DNA of 12,985 nt from Dethiosulfovibrio sp. (GTDB lineage: Bacteria > Synergistota > Synergistia > Synergistales > Dethiosulfovibrionaceae): positions 1 through 12,985 of the forward strand of contig JAQUTB010000015.1 of the NCBI GenBank assembly GCA_028709985.1, given 5' to 3'. This document shows, piece after piece, positions 7,417-12,985 of the stretch. Under the pieces are notes generated by a model. It was not told where the DNA came from. It worked only from the letters and a program-made list of their open reading frames with translations, and did no database searches. A program made the position numbers and the translations under genes. The first letter of the stretch is position 1; the number at the start of each line of letters is the position of its first letter.

Positions 7417-9165
7417 TTAGCCATCCGCCCCACTCGGTAGGACCATAAGGCTCCTGTCCAAAGAGCCCTCCACGTAAAAATCCGACCGGTATACCCTCAT
7501 TGATCCCTCTTTGATCTTCCTACGACGCACCTCTCCAGGAAACTCCCCTAAAGGTGGAAGCTGGCCCACATCTGCGTCGTCGGAGATAGCCTGCTGATAG
7601 GACAGCTCTATGACGACCTCGTTGGCCTTTTCCCTATCGGAAAGTTCCTTCAGTAGATCCTCAAGGCTGGAGATAGACCGATCCATCTCCCCCTGCCCTC
7701 CATCGGGTTCGCCCAGGCCTCCTCCTCTCACAGTGACGTGACAGGGGCCGAGGACCCCTTCAGGAATGGAGAGGGAGAAGTTTCTGACCTGGGTCTTACC
7801 CCGGAACGGCCTCATGTGTACCGACACCTCTACGGTATCTCCCGGACCGTAGACCTCCTTATCGAGAGAAACTCGGTCAAGATAGAGGATCCTAGGCGAA
7901 GAGGAGACCTCCACTGTAAAGTTAACCCCCAAAGGGAGCAGTTCCCTATAGGGATTGAGGACGATGGACGAGACCAGGCCAGACACCTCCTGGGCCATTC
8001 GATCCGAAAGGTCGTTCGGTGAGAAGAAAAAATCCGTGTAGCTCCACCCCTTATGGAGGCCGCCTCCTTCAAAAGAAACGGTCATCTTAGCGGTACCACT
8101 TCCCCTTCTGCCCCATGTCCTATCCATAAGACCGAGGAAAACCGGAGGCGTTATCTGGGAGACCAAAAAGGGATCCGGCACTATACGGAAATTCTTAACC
8201 TGACGTTTCTTTTCGTCCTTATCGTAGATTTTAAAGGACAGACCGACCGACGGAGGAAAAGTTCCTATCACTCCTCCTATGGCCTGGGCTCTGTCCTGGG
8301 TCACGGTACCGACGATATCCCCAAAGGACCCTATCTTAAAAGGGGCCTCTACGCTTGGAACCACGTGATGGATAAATGCCCTGGAAAGAGGGTAGGCTAC
8401 CGATCCCCTCTGCATGAAGGGATGGGCGAAGGCCAGAAACTTCCCGTCCTTGGATACGGCAGACAAGGTTCCAGTCGCCCCTACCGTGACATCACCCCAA
8501 GCGAGCAAGACCCCAATAGCATCCCCTGGAGAGAGGGATGCCTTCGTGTCCAGGGCCGGACCACCGTCGCCTCCGCCGGATAAGACCACAGGAGAATCAA
8601 AGGCATCCGACAGCCTCTCCTGAGCCCTAAGTCCCACCCCGGAAAGACAGAGGGCCATCTTTGGGTAGGATACGTCGCTGGACTCGGCATAGGTCGAATT
8701 CAACGGGACCTCCCTGACGAAAGGAGGGATCTCCTCCCTCCACTGAAACACCTTAGCCATATCCTCTATTGGGGTAACCAGGCCTAATCGGTGATCGCTG
8801 AAGTTCCATCCATATCCTATGGCCCCTATCAGACGATCCCCTATGTAGACTGGGCTGCCGCTCATCCCTGCGGCGATACCCCCTGTAGCCTCTATCACAG
8901 GCCCATCCGCCCTTATGGCTATAAGATGGGAGGGATCTCCGTCTTGGGGGATGACGCTTATCACCGTCACAGGAAAGGAGACCACAGAACTGCCGGACAC
9001 CACAGTATAGGCCTTCCCCTTCTGGCCCGGTTTAATTTTAGATAGGTCCATCACAGGGGAGGAGAAGGGGAAATCAGAGGCACAGAGCTCCCCGTCGAGT
9101 GCCGTCCCAAGGGACAGGGACGCCACAGTTAAGATCGACAACACCGACCTTAAAAACCGCATCAT
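7417..9165 (-). CDS. Exported SpoIVB-type (S55) peptidase homolog
   Basis: The protein starts with a clear signal peptide (MMRFLRSVLSILTVASLSLG, cleavage likely after CAS), so it should act outside the cytoplasmic membrane. It then shows the S55 hallmark GMSGSPVY with the putative nucleophile Ser at about 103. Before it is IKPGQKGKAYTVVSG, resembling the 'PGMKGxGxTV' opening of this family. A later segment, AFAHPFMQRGSVAYPLSRAF, is also family-like. SpoIVB itself signals in Bacillus sporulation, but this 582-residue protein is longer and has a large C-terminal beta-rich region. No sporulation gene is nearby, so a sporulation role should not be assumed. Start: ATG at 9165 overlaps the prfB stop as ATGA; a GTG at 9177 is the alternative. 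The substrate and activity are unknown. Confidence 0.8.
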   Translation of the reverse strand: MMRFLRSVLSILTVASLSLGTALDGELCASDFPFSSPVMDLSKIKPGQKGKAYTVVSGSSVVSFPVTVISVIPQDGDPSHLIAIRADGPVIEATGGIAAGMSGSPVYIGDRLIGAIGYGWNFSDHRLGLVTPIEDMAKVFQWREEIPPFVREVPLNSTYAESSDVSYPKMALCLSGVGLRAQERLSDAFDSPVVLSGGGDGGPALDTKASLSPGDAIGVLLAWGDVTVGATGTLSAVSKDGKFLAFAHPFMQRGSVAYPLSRAFIHHVVPSVEAPFKIGSFGDIVGTVTQDRAQAIGGVIGTFPPSVGLSFKIYDKDEKKRQVKNFRIVPDPFLVSQITPPVFLGLMDRTWGRRGSGTAKMTVSFEGGGLHKGWSYTDFFFSPNDLSDRMAQEVSGLVSSIVLNPYRELLPLGVNFTVEVSSSPRILYLDRVSLDKEVYGPGDTVEVSVHMRPFRGKTQVRNFSLSIPEGVLGPCHVTVRGGGLGEPDGGQGEMDRSISSLEDLLKELSDREKANEVVIELSYQQAISDDADVGQLPPLGEFPGEVRRRKIKEGSMRVYRSDFYVEGSLDRSLMVLPSGADG

Positions 9166-10257
9166 CTCTTTTTCCACCTCAGATAGGCCAGGAGAAATCG
9201 TTCAAGGTCTCCGTCCAGTACCGAGGACGAGTTGCCTGTCTCAACCCCTGTCCTATGGTCCTTCACCAGGGTATAGGGATGGAGAACATAGGACCTTATC
9301 TGACTCCCCCAGCTAATTTCCTTCTTGTCGTGAAGGCTGTTCAGCTCATCCTGCCTCGCTATTACCGATAACTCGTAGAGCTTGCCCTTAAGCACGTGGA
9401 TCGCCACGGCTTTGTTCATGTGCTGAGATCTCTCGTTTTGACAGGATACGACTATGCCGGTCGGGAGATGGGTTATCCTGACCGCTGAGTCGGTCATGTT
9501 TACGTGCTGACCTCCTGCGCCGCTGGACCTAAAAGTATCGATCCTGAGATCTTCCGTCCTTATCTCTATCTCGGCGTCCTCGGGCAGATCGGGAACGACA
9601 TCGACGGAGGCGAAGCTCGTGTGCCTCCTCTTAGCCGTGTCGAAAGGGGATATCCTTACAAGACGATGAACCCCCACCTCCGATTGAAGATAACCGTAGG
9701 CGAAAGGCCCATCCACGGTAAAGGTCACGGTCTTTATGCCGCCCTCTTCGTCCCTTTGGTAATCGAGGACCTTGGTCTTATAGCCCTCTTTCTCACACCA
9801 CCTAAGATACATTCTATAGAGAATCTCCGCCCAGTCCTGGGAATCGAGCCCACCGGAACCGGCATGGACCGTCACTATAGCGTTGCTTCTGTCGTACTGA
9901 CCGTCCAACAACAGCTCCATGCTCCTGCGGTCTACAGCATCCTCTATGTCCTTGCACCTTGCGAAGAACTCCCTCTCAAGATCCTCGTCCCTCTCGTCGC
10001 TCAGTATCTCTGCTAGGACCTCAAGCTCACCGAACTCGGACTCCAGCGACTCCCAGCCCGATAGTTTGTCCTCCATCACCGCAAGCTCTGAGGATACTTT
10101 TTGAGCGTCCTGCCTTCCCCAAAAATCCGGCAAAGCCATTATCTCGTGCAACCTCGATATCTCCCGTCGCAGTGTGACCAGGTCAAAGACTTTCCTGCAA
10201 GTCGGACAGTAGAGCCTGAAGTTCCTCCAATGCTACGGATGTAGATACGGTATTCAT
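9162..10257 (-). CDS. prfB: Peptide chain release factor 2, programmed +1 frameshift
   Basis: RF2 ends translation at UGA and UAA. The gene is read in two frames. ATG at 10257 opens 24 codons ending ...LQESL, then meets UGA at 10185-10183. Skipping one base (T10185) and reading GAC continues as DLVTLRREIS and on to the stop at 9162, giving a 364-residue protein, the normal RF2 length. The stop-recognition tripeptide SPF (about 203-205, in RISPFD) and the catalytic GGQ (about 248-250, in SGAGGQHVN) are both present; SPF marks RF2 rather than RF1. GGAGG lies 8 bases before the ATG. The frameshift is the known autoregulation: low RF2 slows termination at UGA and favours shifting. A simple reading would start the gene at a TTG near 10151 and lose 35 residues. 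The S55 gene follows with a 4-base overlap. Confidence 0.96.
10182..10196 (-). other. RF2 +1 frameshift site (CUU UGA C)
   Basis: On the minus strand the bases are AGGAAAGTCTTTGAC. The slippery CTT (10188-10186), stop TGA and following C match the universal RF2 site; UGAC is a poor termination context. The internal Shine-Dalgarno element is weaker than the usual AGGGGG: only AGGA, ending 4 bases before CTT. Frames before and after the shift join perfectly into RF2. Confidence 0.93.
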
Positions 10258-10301
10258 ATTTAAATCCTCCATTTCTCTAGGACAATACGTTATGGGGAAA
10301 C

Positions 10302-10307
10302 ATTATA
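10302..10307 (-). promoter_or_regulatory. Candidate -10 box for prfB
   Basis: A perfect TATAAT on the minus strand is placed so that transcription would begin around 10295, about 38 bases before the prfB ATG at 10257. I see no convincing -35 hexamer at 16-18 bases upstream, so activity rests on the -10 alone or needs an activator. Confidence 0.4.
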
Positions 10308-10360
10308 ACACTAACGACTCTACAGCGGTCCAGGTCGACGCACCGGCTGCTTTTTTGATG

Positions 10361-10366
10361 TATAAT
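10361..10366 (+). promoter_or_regulatory. Candidate -10 box for selD
   Basis: A perfect TATAAT on the plus strand lies 44 bases before the selD ATG, giving a leader of about 37 bases. The nearest -35-like sequence is TCGACG at 10335-10340 with a long 20-base spacer. It diverges from the prfB -10 box about 55 bases away. Confidence 0.4.
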
Positions 10367-10395
10367 CCGGTGGAATAACCTTTACCTACAAAAAG

Positions 10396-10404
10396 AAGGA
10401 GGTG
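10396..10404 (+). promoter_or_regulatory. Strong ribosome binding site that fixes the selD start
   Basis: AAGGAGGTG is a near-perfect match to the 16S anti-Shine-Dalgarno sequence and ends 5 bases before ATG at 10410. Its strength is evidence that translation really begins here, upstream of the in-frame TGA, rather than at the downstream GTG at 10500. Confidence 0.85.
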
Positions 10405-10409
10405 GCTCT

Positions 10410-11447
10410 ATGCCCCGTCTAACGGAGATGTCCAGGACCAGTGGCTGAGCCGCTAAGATAGGTCCGGCGGATCTAGAAGAGGTATTAAGGTCCTTTGAGG
10501 TGCCATCGGATGATAGGCTGATAACCTCCTGGGACTGCGGCGAAGATGCAGCTCTTTGGAAGATAGACGAAAGAAGGGTTGGCATATTGACCCTTGATTT
10601 CATAACACCCGTGGTGGACGATCCCGGTCAGTGGGGAGAGATAGCCGCGGCAAACGCCATAAGCGACGTTTTCGCCATGGGAGGAAGGCCCTTTGTGGCC
10701 CTCAACATAGTCGCGTTCCCGATAAACTGTCTTCCCATCCAGAGCCTCAAGGAGCTGATGGACGGAGGCTACAGAAAGGTCAGAGAATCGGGGGCCTTTC
10801 TCGTCGGAGGACACAGCGTAGAGGACCAGGAGCCAAAGTACGGTCTCTGTGTCTTTGGAGAGGTGGAGATAGACTGCCTGTGGAAGGTCACAGGAGCCCA
10901 ACCGGGAGACCTACTCATACTCACAAAACCCCTTGGAGCTGGCATCCTGACCACCGGGATAAAGGCGGACATGGTGGAGAACGCCCAATGGATATCTGAG
11001 GGAGTCCGATGGATGAGGACTTTGAACGACCTTCCCCTCAAGATGCCCTACGAGATGAGAAAGTCGGTCCACAGCTGCACCGACGTCACAGGGTTCGGCC
11101 TAGCAGGTCACGCCCTCGACATGCTGTCCAAGAGCGACCTTAATCTGGAGCTAAAACTCAAATCCCTTCCTTTGATGACAGGGACAATGGACCTTGCCTC
11201 CATGGGACTCGTCCCAGCCGGCGCTTACTCAAACAGGTCTCTCTACGAGAGCAAAATCGACGGCCTGGAGGGAGACGATCCCGTAAACGACTTTCTGTTC
11301 GACCCTCAAACCAGCGGCGGTCTGCTTCTGTCCGTATCCCCCGATAAAGCGGAGGAGCTGCTTGAGTTTTCCAGATCCTCTGGATTCGAGGAGAGCACCG
11401 TCGTAGGGAAATTCTCGAAGGGATCAGGCCGATTGATATTATCCTAA
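10410..11447 (+). CDS. selD: Selenophosphate synthetase, itself a selenoprotein
   Basis: SelD makes selenophosphate from selenide and ATP, the selenium donor for selenocysteyn-tRNA and selenouridine. From the ATG at 10410 the frame runs 346 codons with one in-frame TGA at codon 13, in the context TSG-U-AAKIGP. This aligns with the catalytic Cys17-Gly-Cys-Lys20 of E. coli SelD: Sec replaces Cys17, Lys20 is kept as Lys16, and the second Cys is Ala. Downstream are LDFITPVVDDP (about 62-72, ATP/metal site), GGHSVED (about 133-139), CTDVTGFGLAGH and DPQTSGG, all typical of SelD. Total length of 345 residues equals the normal family length, which argues against a true stop. Without Sec reading, the product would lose its catalytic N-terminal loop. 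The gene diverges from prfB. Confidence 0.96.
10446..10476 (+). promoter_or_regulatory. Sec UGA codon and candidate bacterial SECIS
   Basis: TGA at 10446-10448 is followed by sequence able to fold: CCGCU (10450-10454) can pair with GGCGG (10466-10470), leaving an 11-base loop that holds GGUC at 10461-10464. An alternative pairs AGAU (10456-10459) with AUCU (10471-10474), again with GGUC near the top. GGUC also occurs in the apical loop of the E. coli fdhF SECIS, which SelB contacts. It starts 13 bases after the UGA, nearer than in fdhF. The Sec codon is well supported; the exact fold is tentative. Confidence 0.5.
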
Positions 11448-11490
11448 AACACAGCTGGCTGAGGGATCACACCTTAGCCAGCTGTGTTTC
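11446..11490. terminator. Bidirectional intrinsic terminator after selD
   Basis: AAACACAGCTGGCT (11447-11460) pairs perfectly with AGCCAGCTGTGTTT (11476-11489). Four further pairs inside (GAGG with CCTT, one G.U) bring the stem to about 18 base pairs with a 7-base loop. It starts at the selD stop codon. The stop of the opposing binding-protein gene (11474-11476) lies within the hairpin, and T runs exist on both strands. Confidence 0.9.
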
Positions 11491-12325
11491 TAAGCACGTT
11501 CCATACCGCCAGATAACGGTCGTATATTACAGTTATAGGGTCTAAGCCGACATCCAGGGGATGGACGACCACTATAGGATATTTACCGCTTGGCAGGGAA
11601 AGCTTGAGCCCCGACTGATAGTCTAAAAGGACCACGTCGTAGGCGATCGTAGAGTTCAGGAGCTCCTTCAGGACTTTCTCCCTTTCCGATCCTTTAGCGC
11701 TGGAAATGGCTAGATCTACCGAAGCCCGTACCTTATCGTCCCCATCGAACACCGAGCAACCAGCGGCCCGAAACAACTCCCCTTGAGATCCCGACAGGTC
11801 CAAAATCCTTGCACCAGAGAGCAACCTTCTCCCCATCGATACGGTGCTGTCCAGCCTGCTTTGAAATTCGGCCAGCCTTCTTTGGTAGTATTCATATCCA
11901 TCGGGATCGAGATCTGCCATAGCCACCAAGACCCTCTGTCCTACGAAAGGAAGGGTCCCAGGGTCGGAAAATACCTCCCCAAAACCCTCAGAGGAGGGAA
12001 AATCCCTGTATAAGACCCTCACACTGACTTTATCGTTTAGATAGGCCTTAAAACTGTCGACCTCTTCTCTATCCATAGCCATTACCCTATCTATGGGACC
12101 GAGGTCTTTCGCCCGAAGTCTTACCGTTTTTCCCTCGGAATTCCAACCGGAGAGACAGACGATATCTACGTTTACTCCCCCTATAAACCCAGCAAGCGAA
12201 GCGAGCCATTGGTTGGTCACCGCCAGGGTCCATGCTGCCTCGGACGAAGCTCCGTGGAAAACGCACAGGGCCAGGGCGACGGCAAACACCGTAGTCCAGG
12301 CCTTGACGATCCTGAGCAGATCCAT
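11474..12325 (-). CDS. Degenerate ZnuA/TroA-like exported binding protein
   Basis: The 283-residue product starts with a signal peptide (MDLLRIVKAW, then a hydrophobic core through AVALALCVF, cleavage likely after SEA or AAW). The mature part resembles cluster-9 metal-binding proteins of ABC transporters. It opens with TLAVTNQWLASLAGFIGG; a central segment DLDPDGYEYYQRRLAEFQSR matches the linker-helix pattern 'DPxNAxYYxxNLxxF'; and it ends near VVVHPLDVG...DRYLAVWNVL. The histidines that hold zinc or manganese in this family are missing: the mature protein has only one His, in VVHPLD. No permease or ATPase gene is adjacent. Start: ATG at 12325, one base after the pyrE stop; a GTG at 12373 would put 16 extra residues before the signal peptide. 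The fold assignment is likely; ligand and role are unknown. Confidence 0.72.
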   Translation of the reverse strand: MDLLRIVKAWTTVFAVALALCVFHGASSEAAWTLAVTNQWLASLAGFIGGVNVDIVCLSGWNSEGKTVRLRAKDLGPIDRVMAMDREEVDSFKAYLNDKVSVRVLYRDFPSSEGFGEVFSDPGTLPFVGQRVLVAMADLDPDGYEYYQRRLAEFQSRLDSTVSMGRRLLSGARILDLSGSQGELFRAAGCSVFDGDDKVRASVDLAISSAKGSEREKVLKELLNSTIAYDVVLLDYQSGLKLSLPSGKYPIVVVHPLDVGLDPITVIYDRYLAVWNVLRNTAG

Positions 12326-12326
12326 A

Positions 12327-12902
12327 TTAAATCTTTCTGCTTCCAGGCTTATAGGGCTTGCTTCCGTCGGCACATAGTGGACAATCTTCGGGAGAGTAAA
12401 CCGGGAATGACACTTTCCAAAGGGAGAGGGGATCCCTCTTAAGCCTGTGGTTACCTCCGCTTCTATCCACGATACAGCACGTATCCTCCCAGATGCAGCC
12501 TGCGGCCTCCAGATGTTCCCTCACTTCCTCGGCGGACCCGCCGGTGGTTATGACGTCCTCCACCACGACGAAATGTTCTCCCTCCGGCACGGGAAAACGA
12601 CGGAGCTTCATCTGACCGTCCTCCCTCTCGCAGAAAAGAAAGGGGACTCCAAGGGCCCTGGCCACCTCGTGACCTATGATCAGGCCCCCTACGGCTGGCG
12701 AAACCACGAAATCGATCTTCCTGCCGGACAGGGCGGCTGCTATCTTCCCCCCTGCGTAGGCGGCGTTCTCAGGATAGCGCAACATCATGGCGCACTGCAT
12801 ATAGTGGCCGCTGTGCTTGCCTGAGGTTAGAAGGAAATGCCCCTTCAGATAAGCGCCTGATTCTATCATCATCTTCTCAAGGGTCTGCTGAACCTGATTC
12901 AT
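12327..12902 (-). CDS. pyrE: Orotate phosphoribosyltransferase
   Basis: PyrE joins orotate to PRPP to make OMP, the fifth step of pyrimidine synthesis. The 191-residue product has the type I PRPP-binding loop VVVEDVITTGGS (112-123), the early segment LLTSGKHSGHYMQ (24-36) and the conserved KIDFVVSPAVGGLIIGHE stretch (62-79). The C-terminus carries a CPLC pair in PEDCPLCADGSKPYKPGSRK, a tail common in the clostridial-type PyrE group. The ATG at 12902 overlaps the pyrF stop as ATGA and has GAGGAGGG 9 bases upstream. PyrF, the next enzyme in the pathway, is the gene immediately before it. Confidence 0.96.
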   Translation of the reverse strand: MNQVQQTLEKMMIESGAYLKGHFLLTSGKHSGHYMQCAMMLRYPENAAYAGGKIAAALSGRKIDFVVSPAVGGLIIGHEVARALGVPFLFCEREDGQMKLRRFPVPEGEHFVVVEDVITTGGSAEEVREHLEAAGCIWEDTCCIVDRSGGNHRLKRDPLSLWKVSFPVYSPEDCPLCADGSKPYKPGSRKI

Positions 12903-12985
12903 CTGGTTAAGCCCTCCTCTATGGATTCTGTCACGAGAGCCATGGCCTCATCGATATCCGGAGCTGTGGATATTGGACGCCCCAT
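12899..12985 (-). CDS. pyrF: Orotidine 5'-phosphate decarboxylase, C-terminal end only
   Basis: Only the last 28 codons are in the window. They read MGRPISTAPDIDEAM and on to EEGLTR. GRPI(S/T) followed by an acidic, Ala-rich helix is the C-terminal motif of PyrF, where the Arg of GRP contacts the substrate phosphate. The Met at the edge is probably internal, since a full PyrF is about 230 residues. The overlap with pyrE (ATGA) and the shared pathway support the call. PyrF decarboxylates OMP to UMP. Confidence 0.75.
   Translation of the reverse strand: MGRPISTAPDIDEAMALVTESIEEGLTR

Larger units (their letters stand above)
10258..10409. other. 152-base divergent control region between prfB and selD
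   Basis: No coding capacity is seen. It contains the two ribosome sites, the two opposed TATAAT boxes, and a GTCGAC palindrome at 10334-10339 between them. No long inverted repeat or riboswitch-like fold is evident by eye. Confidence 0.6.

Noticed and set aside
7375..7431. Short repeat as part of a CRISPR array or mobile-element end
   Set aside because: Only three copies of an 11-base arm, one inverted, and they are explained by a terminator; no spacers, direct-repeat periodicity or transposase are present.
8053..8583. Plus-strand open frame of 176 codons
   Set aside because: It is antisense within the S55 gene and has no ribosome site or family resemblance.
9162..9164. The prfB terminal TGA as another Sec or readthrough codon
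   Set aside because: RF2 is already full length there, and the overlapping ATGA starts the next gene in a different frame.
9504..10016. Plus-strand open frame of 170 codons
   Set aside because: It is antisense to the conserved body of prfB, including the GGQ and SPF regions.
10182..10257. Sequencing error or pseudogene in prfB
   Set aside because: The frame break falls exactly at CTT-TGA-C at codon 25, the known site of programmed RF2 frameshifting, so it is functional recoding.
10485..10901. Minus-strand open frame of 138 codons inside selD
   Set aside because: It is a shadow of the selD coding frame and lacks a start context.

Overview
The window is densely packed bacterial chromosome made of housekeeping genes, with no mobile elements, RNA genes or CRISPR. 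The best guess for the source is a member of the Synergistota, such as a Dethiosulfovibrio-like peptide fermenter. This rests on the mix of a tmk-yaaR-holB-ricT-ftsY block, a selenoprotein SelD, an M18 aminopeptidase, an S55 peptidase homolog without sporulation genes, and moderate GC with frequent AGG/AGA/ATA codons. It is an inference from gene content and protein style; no database was searched.

Layout. (1) Bases 1-5930 are one minus-strand run in the transcription order tmk, yaaR (DUF327), holB (DNA polymerase III delta'), ricT/PSP1, ftsY, an unknown 251-residue gene, and purB, which runs off the left edge. Every neighbouring pair overlaps by 1 to 29 bases, so this looks like one translationally coupled operon. 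The first four genes match the conserved tmk-yaaQ-yaaR-holB-yaaT order of Bacillus, without yaaQ. (2) Bases 5983-7374 (plus) hold an M18 aminopeptidase facing away from tmk, closed by a strong bidirectional terminator. (3) Bases 7417-10257 (minus) hold prfB followed by a secreted SpoIVB-type S55 peptidase homolog with a 4-base overlap. (4) Bases 10410-11447 (plus) hold selD, closed by a second bidirectional hairpin. (5) Bases 11474-12985 (minus) hold the 3' end of pyrF, then pyrE, then a degenerate ZnuA/TroA-like exported binding protein.

The most notable feature is the divergent prfB/selD pair. Both genes carry an in-frame UGA near the 5' end that must be recoded for a full-length product. 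prfB uses the classical +1 frameshift at CUU-UGA-C. selD reads UGA as selenocysteine at codon 13, the position of the catalytic Cys in E. coli SelD. Simple ORF calling truncates both: selD to a start near 10500 and prfB to one near 10151. RF2 terminates at UGA and SelD supplies the selenium donor for reading UGA, so two opposing users of the codon share a 152-base control region.

Most of the rest is conventional: nucleotide synthesis (purB, pyrF, pyrE, tmk), replication (holB), protein targeting (ftsY) and peptide turnover. The less explained items are the 251-residue protein, the long Arg/Lys-rich tail on the RicT homolog, and the solute-binding protein that has lost the usual metal-binding histidines.
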